Made by a program: the position numbers and the translations under genes. Of a stretch of DNA of 64,000 bases, positions 28,401 to 40,400 are shown piece by piece. The notes beneath the pieces are model-generated. The model saw nothing but the letters and a program-made list of their open reading frames with translations. It did not search any database and was not told where the DNA came from. How positions within the stretch are numbered: position 1 is the stretch's first letter; each line of letters begins with the position of its first letter. Source of the DNA: Ficedula albicollis (Eukaryota > Chordata > Aves > Passeriformes > Muscicapidae); NCBI RefSeq assembly GCF_000247815.1, contig NC_021684.1:9495430-9559429 (forward strand). The letters are read 5' to 3'.

Positions 28401-31400
28401 GGGTGAGTCTGGGGGCACCCTGGGGGCACCAGCTCGTGGGCCTGCTCCCTCCCTGTCAGGGGTCACTGAGGTTCCCAGTGACACATGCTCTTCCTCTCCA
28501 ACAACCAGGGTATCACTGGCCTCACAGGCAGGAGTGGCCCAAAGGTAATGGCACTGCCCTTACCCGTCTGTCCACCCACCTGTCTGTCTGTCCAGCCCTA
28601 GAGGGGCTGTTCCTGCAGGCTGTGCCCCTTCTCTCCCAGCTGCCCAGACTCTACCCTGACTGTTGCCTCTCCCTTTTCTAGGGTGACCCAGGAGAGCCAG
28701 GGGAGAAGGGGGAGCCGGGCCGAGCAGGCAGCCCTGGGCAGACCGGGCTGCGAGGCAAGGAGGTAGTGTGGGACAAGGGGCTATGGGGCAATGTGGCCCT
28801 GAGCAAAGGCGGGCCGGCAAGGAGCAGGAGGATGCTGGTGACTTGTATGTTTCTCTCCTGGCCGGTGCCCGCTGATTTGTGCCGCAGGGAGAGCGAGGAG
28901 AGAAGGGTGACGAAGGCACCCCGGTAAGTGGGGGTTCCCAGGACCCCTGCCCCTGTTCCCCCTGCCCCACACTCACCCCCTTTCCCCACAGGGCGAAGCG
29001 GGTCTGCCTGGCAAACCTGGAGACAGGGGTCCCCGGGTAAGTGCAGGGCTGCTGGGCACCCTGGGGCAGGAGAGAGACCCATGGCCTCGGGGCGGCTCCT
29101 GCTGATGCACATCCTCCCTTTGCCCTCCTCCAGGGCCTTCCTGGCTACCGTGGTCCCCCCGGGGAGAAGGGTGACTTGGGGGACCCAGGACCTGAAGGCA
29201 GGAATGTGAGTACCCCTTGTATGTGCCCACTGCTTCATGGACACCCCTCACACCTCATTGCCCCACACCCACCCTTACCCCAGGGTACCCCCATCCCACA
29301 GGACCTCCATTCCCTTCCCCTCTGACTCCATCCCTCTTTCCTGAAGGGCAGCCCTGGAGCACCGGGGAGCAAGGGTGACCGTGGGGACCCGGTGAGTGAT
29401 GGCAGGGCCATGTGTGGCCCCCCACGCTGTAGCCAGCCCATGGACACCCCTCACACCTCACTGCCCCACACCCACCCTTACCCCAGGGTACCCCCATCCC
29501 ACAGGACCTCCATTCCCTTCCCCTCTGACTCCATCCCTCTTTCCTGAAGGGCAGCCCTGGAGCACCGGGGAGCAAGGGTGACCGTGGGGACCCGGTGAGT
29601 GATGGCAGGGCCATGTGTGGCCCCCCACGCTGTAGCCAGCTGTGCCTTCCTTGGGGCTGGGGCAGCTCCCCTTAATCTGCTTCCCTTGCCCTTCTTTCAG
29701 GGGCCTCCCGGACCCCCAGGACGAACTGTGAGTTCTGCCTCTCTCTTCTCCCTGCCCATGGGCTGGTTTCCAGCCCTGTGTGCTCCAACAGCTCCTCTCT
29801 GCCCCACAGGTCGATGCTGGGCTCGGAGGAGTGGGGGGAAAGGGTGAGAAGGTAATGAATGAGTGCTTGGGATGCTGGTGGTGAGATACCCTCTGCTGCT
29901 CTCTGGGCTCTGCCTGGCCATGGGATCATTGCTCATAGAGCCCTCCCTGCCCAAAACAGCCTCTGCCCCGTGCAGCTGATGTGCACCACGACTGAGAGCA
30001 CATGGGCTGACACTCGTGCCCTGTGAGGGAGGAGGCCCTGTAGGGCTGAGGGTTCCAAGGGAGATGGTGTGCTCCTGTCTCCCCAGCCCCACAGTGCTGC
30101 TGGGGCAGCACCCAACACTCTGGGCATTCTGGTTTTTTTTTAAGCCCAGCTTAGGCTCAGGACAGTTTTGGCCATGGGCTGTGCTCTGTGCTAGGTGGCA
30201 TTGTTGTCCCCAGCTGTGGCAGAGCTGGCTCCTGATCAGCAGTGCTGCTCAATGCCTTTCTTCTGCATCCAGGCTCTGGCCCTCACTCCCCCAGTGGGAG
30301 CTGCATTGGGCACAGCCACCTCTTTCTCATCCTATGCCTCTTATTTTGAGACCGTTCCTCTCATCCCACCCTAAAGCACAGCACCAGCACTGTGTACTCT
30401 GGCACAGTACCCTCTGACCACTGTGCCCTTCCCTGGCAGGGGGAGCCTGGGGACCCGGGCAAGGACGGTGTGAGCGGTGCCCGGGGTGATGCTGGCCCCC
30501 CTGGAGTGCCTGGAGAGAGGGTAGGTGCTGGGTTCCTGGCGTGGAGGCACTGGGACAGCAGCATGGGTGATGTTCTGCAGGAGAGCTGGGGGTCCTGGTG
30601 TGCAGGGACAGCCTGCTGAGCACCCAGGATCCCCTCCTTTCCCCCCATGCCCCACTGCTGAGCCTGTCTCTTTCTTGCAGGGTGTGGAGGGCCCCCGTGG
30701 CCCCCCTGGCACACGGGTAAGTGTCCCCTTTCCATGGGGGTCTGAATGGGGGACCCGTGCCCTGTGCAGCTCCTGTTAATGGGAGATGATGCTCACTTCT
30801 CTTCTGGCCCCTTAGGGGGACCCTGGGGACCGAGGCCTGCCAGGAGAGAAGGTGAGAGGACTGGGGGCTGAGGGTTGCCCCACAGCACTCCCATCCCACC
30901 CCAAAGCTCCAGCTGTCCTGCTCTCCTGCAGGGGGACCGTGGCCCACCGGGGCTGGATGGCCGCAACGGGCTGGAGGGCAAACCTGGGCCCCCGGGGCCT
31001 GCTGGGCTGCGGGTGAGTGTGCTCCAGGGTGGGGAATGTCTGTGCCTGGCTGCCATGGATGGGAGCTGTGGGATACAGGGATGATGGCGTGGGAGGAGCT
31101 GTCCCCCTGGACACCCTCTGCTCTGGGGATGCTCTGGACAGGGACCTTTGGCGGGATGGGAATGTCCCTGTCCTCACGTCCTCCTTGTCTGCAGGGGGAC
31201 CCAGGAAAGCAGGGAGATCCTGGCCGGGATGTAAGTACCTCTGGAGAGGGTGGGTTTAGGTTGTGCTCCTGCTGGGACCATCAGACTTATAAGGAACCGG
31301 TGCCCTGTCCCCTGCTTCTTGGTCCAGGGCAGTGCAGCAGGACCCTCCCCTGTCCCCAGCAGAGTGCCACTGCCAGTCACTCCCTGTTCCCAGGGCTGGC

Positions 31401-34400
31401 TGTGGCAGATGGGTGCCCTGCTGCCTTGTGCTCCACCATCTCCTTTCCCTACAGGGGCTGCCAGGGCTGCGTGGGGAGCAGGGCCCACCTGGTCCTGTGG
31501 GTCCCCTGGGACCACCCGGCGTGCCTGTGAGTACCAGCCACCCTGCACCCCAGGGACACATCCTGCCCCATACCCTCTGTGGATGCCAGCTGCATCCATC
31601 CACGGGGCTTGCCCTGTGCCCAGCTCCCCCTTCCCTGCACCTTGAGGCTCCAGTGGGGCTCGGGCTGGTGGAGGGTCTGGGGAGCTCCCTCACCGCCTTT
31701 TTTTTTCCTCCCAGGGCAAACCCGGTGAGGATGGCAAACCTGGCCTGAATGGCAAGAATGTGAGTAGAGGAAACAGGGCTTGACTTTGGGGCTCTCCCAG
31801 GATGCTGAGGGATGGTGATCCCAGTACAACATAAGGCAAGGGGAGGATGTGGCAGAGAACCCCCATGCTCTGAGCCAGCCTGTGGTTTGTACCCGTGTTG
31901 AGATGGTTGAGTGGGGCCCTGACAGGCAGCCTTTGTTCCCAGGGAGAAGATGGGACACCAGGAGAGGATGGGAGAAAGGTAAGATGATCCACGGGTGGTC
32001 CCTGTATGGTCCCTGTATGGTCTCTGCTCGGTCCCCATGTGATCCCCACAAGCCCCATGGCTCCACCCTCCCCCGACCAGGAGCACCATTTTGGGGCATG
32101 TGGATGGGGCAGCCTCCCTCCAACTCCTTTCTCTCCTGGTTAGGGAGACAAAGGTGATACAGGACTACCTGGGAGAGAGGTGAGTGCTCCCCAGAGAGGA
32201 TTGTGTGAGGAGCTGCTGGGTACAAGCCCCCTCGGGCACAGAGCCAGCTCCCAGACCCGGGGGTGACCCTGCTCTCTCGGCAGGGCCGCAGCGGTGCCAA
32301 GGGCGAGCAGGGGGACAGAGGTGTGCCAGGCCCCCTCGGCCCCCCTGGCCTTCCCGGGGTCCCAGGCCAGGTTGGCCCCCCAGGCCAGGTGTGTAGTTCT
32401 CGACCCCATGGTGCCACTCAGCAGCAGACCCTGGAGTCCAGACTGCTGTGAGGCAGGCAGGACCCCCACCCATGGGCACTGCCCTGTGTCCATGGGGGCT
32501 GGGGGCTATTGTGTCACCTCCATGTCTTCTAGGGCTCCCCAGGCCTCCGTGGGGTGGCTGGACCAAAGGTAAGTGTGCTCCTGCGCCCCAGTCCCCCAAG
32601 GCAAAGGTCTGGGGAGAACCACATGCCCGGGGGAATGGTAGGAGTCCCCACCCCGAAAATGACAGGCTGGGCCTGTTGCTGCAGTTGGTGCTGGGCAGCC
32701 TGATCCCCTTGATCCCTTTGCTGTGTTTCAGGGGGACCCAGGGGAGCCTGGACTGCGAGGGGAGCCGGTGAGTACCCAGCACTGAGCTTGACAAGCTACC
32801 AGCACCCCAGTCACAACCACAGCCCCTGCCCAGGCAGCACCAAAGTGTTAACTCTGAAACCTCCTGAGGGTGAGCACTGCTCACCCCTCTTGCTGCACCT
32901 CTGTTCATCTTCTCTTTCCCTCTTTTCCTGTAAACCTAGGGGCGACCTGGCAACCCTGGAGCACGTGGAGACCCTGGGGCTACAGTGGTGAGTCCCTGCC
33001 CTGACCTGCTGTGCTGCATCAGCCCTCAGGGATAGAGAACCGTCCACAGCCTCTGTGGTGGGAGCCTACTTTGTTTTTAATATCTTTTTATTGCAGAACA
33101 TTGAACGTAGCCTGGAAGCGCTCGGCATCAAGGTGTGTATTTCCTGACTGTCAGGCTGGGGCTTTTTCCTGCCACATGGAAGCAGGAAGAGGGCATGGGA
33201 GGTGGTGGGAGATCCGAGCAGTTTAGGATGGGTTAGGAGGACTGTGGGGTGCTGGGTTCCACTAAAGCCCTGAGCGGTGGCTCTCTCCTCCCTGCCAGGT
33301 TTCATCCCTGAAGGAGCTCACGGGTGCCTATGATGGGAGCTCAGACTCGCTTCTGCCGGGCTTCGAGCGGCTGCGGGGCCAGAAGGGCAGTCGGGGGGAT
33401 CCAGGAGAAAGGGGGCCCCCAGGCCGAGAGGTGAGTGCAGCCAGGCTTGATGCCAAGCCCCAGCACTCTGCCCCACTCCTGCTTTCTGGGCTGGCTGGGA
33501 GTTCATGGTGGCGTGCTCGGGGAGGGCTCACAGCCCTCAGGGCTGGCTCTGGCAACACAGCTTATGTTTTGCAGGGCTCCTTAGGCTTCCCTGGCGAGCG
33601 AGGACCCAAAGGTGACAAGGGGGACGCAGGCAGCCCCGGCCCCCAGGGCCCCATGGGCCGGGCCGTGGGCGAGCGGGGTCCCGAAGGGCCGCCGGGGCAG
33701 CCAGGGGAGCCTGGCAAGCCGGGCATTCCTGGGGTGCCTGGCCGGGCTGGGGAGCTGGGGGAGTCCGGGAGGTCCGGCGAGAAGGTGAGTGTGTGTGCAG
33801 GTGCCAGGGGAGGTCTGGGGGACCTGGTGAGGGGCTTGGGGACAGCCCTGTGACAGCCACCGTGGTGTTTGCACAGGGCGACCGAGGCGAGAAGGGCGAC
33901 CGAGGTGAGCAGGTGAGCTGGGACAGGGACGGGGTGTCCCCATCCCCTGCTGTGCTGTGCCCCTCTTGAGGGGATGCAGGGCTCTCTGTGGGGCAGGCAG
34001 ATGCCCTGTGGAGGCCAGGCATGGCCATACCAGGAAGGCTCTGCTCTCCCATGCCCTTTGACACTCAGCCTATCTCTCTACCCTTCTCAGGGGAGGGACG
34101 GCGTGCCTGGACCCCCAGGGCCCCCAGGGCCCAAGGTAGGTGACGGCTGCTGCTGGGGACCATCGTCAGGGTGCCAGCCTGCCCCTCTGGGGATGGATGG
34201 CCACATCCAGTCCCTTGGCACAGGGGCCTGGGGAGGGCTTTGCCCCTGAGGGGCCCTTCCTGGGGTGCCCTGGCTGCTGGCCCTGACTGTGCCCTGCCCG
34301 CAGGTGGACGTGGTGGAGGGCAGCCTGATGGGCCTCCCAGGCGAGCGTGGCCCCACTGGACCCAAAGGAGCCAAGGTGTGTGGCTGGTCTGAAAGGAGAA

Positions 34401-37400
34401 GGGCAGCCAAGGCATCGAGCTGGGGCTGAGGAGGATGGTGGGGCAGAGGGGCAGCAAGAGCTGATGGCATCTGTCTTCTTCCCACCACAGGGTGAGCCAG
34501 GAGCTGAGGGCGAGCGGGGACCCAAAGGAGATAAGGTCTGAGGTTATAAATATCCAGTGTAAAAAGGGTGCAAAGCCCTGGGTGAGAGCACTGCTGGGCA
34601 CACCCCTCTATGGGTGTCAGCAGACCCTGGGAGGCCATGGAAAGGTCCCTGCCCATCCTGTGACACTGCCTGTCCCCACTGCAGGGCGAAGGTGGCCTGA
34701 GGGGTGACCGAGGGGAGCCCGGTGAGAAGGGCAGGGATGGCGCCCCGGTGAGTGCTGCACTGCTCCCCTGCCTGGCACTGACCCCATCCCTGCCTGGCAC
34801 TCACCCCATCCCTGCCTGGCACTGACCCATGCTGTCTCCATCCTTTGCTCCAGGGTCTCCCGGGCGAGAGAGGGCTGGCAGGCCCTGAGGGGAAGCCGGT
34901 GAGTGGGGACACGGTGGGGACATGCAGGCTGGGACTGGGGGAGGTCCTGTGGTCTCACACCAGCCATCACCAGAATCGATATGGGCATTTATGCCTCATT
35001 CACCTTCTTCTCCCCCCACATCCCATGCAGGACCTGCAGAGCTTTAGGGGGCTTCTCCCTATTCCTACCCCTCCTAGGTGCCCTGGCTGGGTACCACACA
35101 CTGGGAATGGGGAGCAGGCAGGGCTGTGTGGAGGGGGTGGGTTTCCACTGTCCACTGACCCTGATGTGGTTCTTTGCAGGGCTTGCCAGGCTTTCCTGGC
35201 ATGCTGGGACGGCCGGTAGGTGTCTGTGTGTCCCCCATGTCCTTGTGCCCCACCACCTCAGCACACAGCTGGGGGCTCCTGGCTGTGAATGCTTGGTGTA
35301 ACCATGGGGGTCACTCTGCTGCTGGGCTGGGTCCTTGGCCCCCTGCATCTTAGCAGGACCTGTCCAGGCTTGTCTTCCTTGGTGCTTACAAGAGCTGCTG
35401 GCACTGTCTTCGTCTGCCCTCCCTTGGGACACTCCCTGCTCCCTCTGGGGAAAACCCACTTCTGCAGTGATCCCATTTCTTCCTCTCTTCAGGGCAATCA
35501 GGGAGAGCCAGGACCCCCAGGACCTCCGGTAAGGAGCCACCTTGCACCACGTGCAGGGGACTGTCATGCAAGAGCGGTGTCAGCCAGGGTGGGCATTCCC
35601 CAGGGAGCGGAGATGGGGTGGCAGTGCTGGCACTGACTGGTCCTGCTGCCCTCTCCCTGTCCTGTGTCACCGTCAAGCACCACCCCAATAATGTCCCATT
35701 GTCCCCTGCAGGGCAGCACTGGCCCACCAGGGACCCAGGGTGCAGCTGGTGCCAAGGTAAGGCAGCAGCACTGGCATCTGCATCAGCATTGCCATGTCCA
35801 GCCTGGCAGAGGGAAAATGGTGCCTTGCTAGATTTGGGGACTGGAGGGAGGACCACATTTCATTCCATTTTCCATATTTCACATTTCATTTTCATTGGGC
35901 TGGAGGGAGGGACATTTGGGCTGGACCCCCTCCTGGATGCAGGTATGTGACCAAAGTAGCTGGTTGGTTGGGGTGGTGGGGCTGATGCATTGTGTTCTTC
36001 ACAGGGTGATCCAGGGGAACCTGGCTCCAGCATCCGTGTGAGTACTCATACCATCCCTGCCAGTACCCACCTGGCTGCCCAAAACCATCCAGCCTCCCCA
36101 AAATCAGCCAGTCCCACCCCAACACACCTTCCCACAGGGGCAGCCAAGGTCCTGGCTGTGCCATCCCCTCTCTGATGTGGCTCTTTCCATTGCAGGGCTT
36201 GCCTGGTCCCCAGGGCAACATGGGCCTGCCAGGACCCCTTGGCCCCCCTGGCCCAGTGGTAGGTATTTGCAGTACCCCAACCCCTCCCCTTGGCTGTTCC
36301 TGGTGCCTGGAATGCTGCTTGATTTCTGCTCGTGTCTCCACTGCAGGGCCCACCGGGTGTGCCTGGGCTGCCCGGACAAGTGGTGAGTGTGTTGCCCCCC
36401 ACATATGGCTGCCATCAGTGTGGGTGTTTGGGGCTGCCTGGGGGCTGTAGGACCCCCACAGCCCAGCCCCACTCTCACTGCCTGCAGGGGGAGAGCGGGA
36501 AGCCAGGCGTGCCAGGCAGAGATGGTGTGCCTGGGAAGGATGGCGAGGCAGGAGTGCCTGGGAAGATGGTACGTGTGTGCTCACCCTGCCCCATCCCAGG
36601 GGGACCCCACTCAGCTCAGTCTGCTTGTCTGCAGCTAAGGCTGAGGGCTGTGCCACTTGTGCCAGGGCTTACCAGGACCTTCAGGGCCTGCTGGTCCCAA
36701 GGGAGAGCCAGGGGATGCTGGAGCCCCGGGGCAGGTGAGTGCAGAGCTGCCCTGTCCAGTGTTCCTGGCCAGGATGAGGGGCAGCATCCCGAGCAGCCCT
36801 GCTCACCTGCCCACTCTGTCCTCTGCCCCAGGCCATCGCTGGCCCCCCTGGAGCCAAGGGAGAGAAGGTAAGGAGCAGGGTGTGAGGGCTGGGGTGGGCA
36901 GGGGTCTGCTGGGCACTGGCATCCGCAGTGGGCACATCTGAGCACTGGTGTGTGCCCTGCAGGGTGAGCCGGCGCTGCTGGAGGGTGTGCTGCTGGGAGA
37001 GCCCGTGAGTCACCCCCTGAACCCTGGCACTCCCGTTACCCTCATCTCCCCCCATTCACCTTTCCCACCACCCTTGCCTGCTGAGGGGCAGGCCGGCCCT
37101 GTGGCTGCCCTCTCCCCTAACTCTGCTGTCCCTGACAGGGCTCCAAGGGTGACCGAGGCTTGCCAGGCCCCAAGGGTGAGAAGGTGAGCACTGCCTTGGA
37201 GTCGGTGGGGAGGGGGTTGTGTGGTCCCTGGCTGCTTGGCCACAGTGTGGGGATCCAGTTTCAGCTGCTCCCCTAGTTCATAATCCCACACATCTTTTTC
37301 CTTGTTTTTCCCTGCCAGGGGGAGCCAGGAAGGTTTGGAGAGCCAGGAGATCCTGGGGAAGATGTGAGTAGGAGGCGTATGGGGGTGGTGGGTGGATACT

Positions 37401-40400
37401 GGGGACAGCAGATGCTGGCAGGGTCTGTGCCCCTGCCACCTACTGCCCAGGTCTTCCTGGGGGCTTGGTGTCTTCACAGGGAGCCAAGGGATCCCCTGGA
37501 GCCAAAGGGGAGAAGGTACGTGTCCCTGGGTGGCATGATGGCCCTGTCACCCCTGGCCCACCAGCCGGATGATGTGCCACATGCTCTCTGCCACCTTGCA
37601 GGGATCACTGGGTGTTGGTGCACGGGGACCACCGGGACAGGACGGGCCTCCAGGTTTGAAGGTAACCCCTGTCCCCATGTCACCCTGGCTCTGATCATGT
37701 CCCTAATGCCCCAGTGATACTCTAGCTTGGCTGGCTGAGGGAAAAGCACACTCCTGAGGAGCTGTTTTTGTGGGGCTCATCTTTTACTTCCCTACTTCAG
37801 GGTGACACCGGCTTGCCAGGATTACCAGGACCCCCAGGCTTAGCAGGCGTTGCTGGGATGCCGGGACAGCCAGGCCTGAGAGGGGACAATGGACAGCCTG
37901 GCCCTCCAGGGCCCCCAGGAGAGAGGGTAAAGACTACAACCAGAACGTGGCATCACTGGTCCTGGTGGCTCTGGACCCTTGTGCAGTGTCAGTAAGGTCC
38001 CTGCAAGCCCCAGTGCTTCCCAGCCACAGCCCCTGCCCATTCCCTGCTTTTTCCCTGCCAGGGTTTGATCGGCTTTCCTGGCAGGGATGGCACTGCTGGA
38101 CCACCGGGACCTGTGGGGCCCCCAGGGCCGGCCGTGAGTATGGTGCCACAGCATGCCTGGGGATGTAGGCTGTGCCCTGGCTTCCCTCTGTGTCAGACAG
38201 GCTGACAGGGACCCAGCTGGCTCCTCCCTGGTCCCTGGGGCAGGGTGTTCCTGGAGTGTCCAGTGGGACTCTCAGTGATGTTTTGCAGGGTGTCTGGCAT
38301 TGCTTTCCTTCCGTGGCTTGCTCACCCTTCTCCTTTCTTTCAGGGCATTCAAGGGGCCCCTGGCCTGAAAGGTGACAAGGTAGGACCAGGTGCAGCCCTA
38401 TAGCATGAGAGCTGGGAAGCTGTTTCTCTTGTGGAGTGTCCCTGCAACCACCTCACCCCTGAGGGTGCTGAGCCCACTCTGGATGGTGGCACAGGGAGCC
38501 TCCTGTGTGCCAGGCACCCAGAGAAGTGGTGGGGACTGTGGGGTGTCCCCTGGCATGGGGGATACCTGGCAGGGCTGAGGGGAGCTGTGGGCAGTGAGGA
38601 TGGGGATGAGTTCTTGCCTTTCTCTGGCAGGGCGCTCCGGGGGCCGGGCTGCCAGGGGCCAGAGGTGAACGTGGTGACCCGGGACCACGGGTAGGTACTG
38701 CCACAGTCCCCATGTCCCCACAGCCAGGGACAGGAAGGCTCACAGTGCCAGCCCTGACAGGTCTCTGAGCCACAGCTGCAGCTGTCCCTGGGGCGGGGTG
38801 ATGCTGGGGTGCCCCCAAACTAAACCCCTTCTCACATCCCTTCTTTCTTGCAGGGTGAAGATGGGCGCCCGGGGCCAGAAGGGGATCGTGGGCCAGCAGT
38901 AAGTACCCCCCTTCCTCAGCTGCACCCTGATCCAGGCCCCTTCCTGCCCACACCTCTCTTCTCCCCCGCAGGGCTTGCCTGGGAACCGCGGGGAGCGTGG
39001 GGACAAGGTAAGGGACTCTATGGACTGAGGAGCTGTGGGGAGAATGAAGCACTCCAGGCTTTGGGGTGCCCAGGGAGGTGCTGCCTGCTGTGCAGCTTTG
39101 CAGCATCTCACCTTCCTCACAGGGAGACCTTGGGGCCCCAGGACCCAAAGGAGACAAGGTGAGTCCTTGGGGCAGGGGCAATGGGAAGGCAGGCGGCAGC
39201 CCTGGCCCCCCTTCTCACCCCACGTCTCTCTGCTTTGGGGGTACAGGGTGATACCGTGGTGGTGGAGGGGCCGCCTGGAGCACGGGGCAGCAAGGGGGAG
39301 CCGGTAAGAGCTGTCTCTCTATCCTCTCTCCATCCTTCCTGCCCCTCTGGGAAGAGCTGGAGCTTTTTCCTGCTGAGGGACCCTCCCTTGCAGAGAATAT
39401 TGTCCCCTCTCCTTCAGCCACCCTACAGACCCCCATGTTCCTGCCCCCACGGGAGTCTGTCCTCCTGTGTCTGAGCTTCTCCTCATTCCCTGACCCCTCC
39501 CTGTGTTTCCTCCTTTGCAGGGAGAGCGTGGCCTGAAGGGCACAGAAGGGGACAAGGGGGACAAGGGGGAGCAAGGCATGCTCGGAGAGAAGGTACAGGC
39601 TGGGGGGGAGCTTGTGCAGGGCTGGGAGCTGTTGGGTGGGGATCATGGAGAGCTGTTGACGGGGCAATGGACAGAGGAAGCAGGGCATGGCAGCATCCCT
39701 GTGCCCTGTGTGCTGGTGTAGTGGGCACCAGGGACATGGTGCAAGGGGAGCTGCCAGACCTGGCCTCAGAGGTGGCTGGAGCTCTCCCTCCTGCCCTGTG
39801 CTGATCTGGGTTTCTGCTTGCAGGGATCAAGGGGTGAGCAAGGAGAGAAGGGCTCCATGGGCTTCCCTGGGGCACGTGGCCCCAGCGGGCAGAAGGTATG
39901 AACAGGGCAGCCCCTCTGCTGGGGAATGCTGGTGGCACCATGCCCCTCAGCTGCCCTGACTGATGCCTTTGCCTTTCCCAGGGAGAGGTTGGAGCACCAG
40001 GAGAGCCTGGCGAGCCGGTGAGGAGCTGTGTCTTTGTGCCTCTGGCACCCCACTGCGGGGCAGGAGCAGACCCTCGTCACGCTGTGTGCTCTCTCACAGG
40101 GTCAGCCTGGCCGCGATGGCATCCCCGGGGCACGGGGAGAGAAGGGGGACATGGGACCCCTGGGCATGCGTGGCCTCAAGGTGGGTTGGCTTCTCTGGCT
40201 GCTAGAGCTCTCCTGGCCAGGACTAGTGCTGGCTTGGCATGGCTCTGACTTCCCATCCTTGCAGGGTGACCGAGGCATGAAAGGTGCCTGTGGCCTCAAT
40301 GGGGACAAGGGCGAGAAGGTGAGTGGGTGCCTGTGGGGTGCTGCAGGAGCCTGGATGTTGCCTGGAGGCTGTGGGCCTTTGGATCCCTCCACCAGCCAGC

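Noticed and set aside
35030..35080. Possible extra COL7A1 exon after CATGCAG at 35030
   Set aside because: Does not begin with Gly-X-Y codons and has no suitable donor; the next collagen exon is at 35180.
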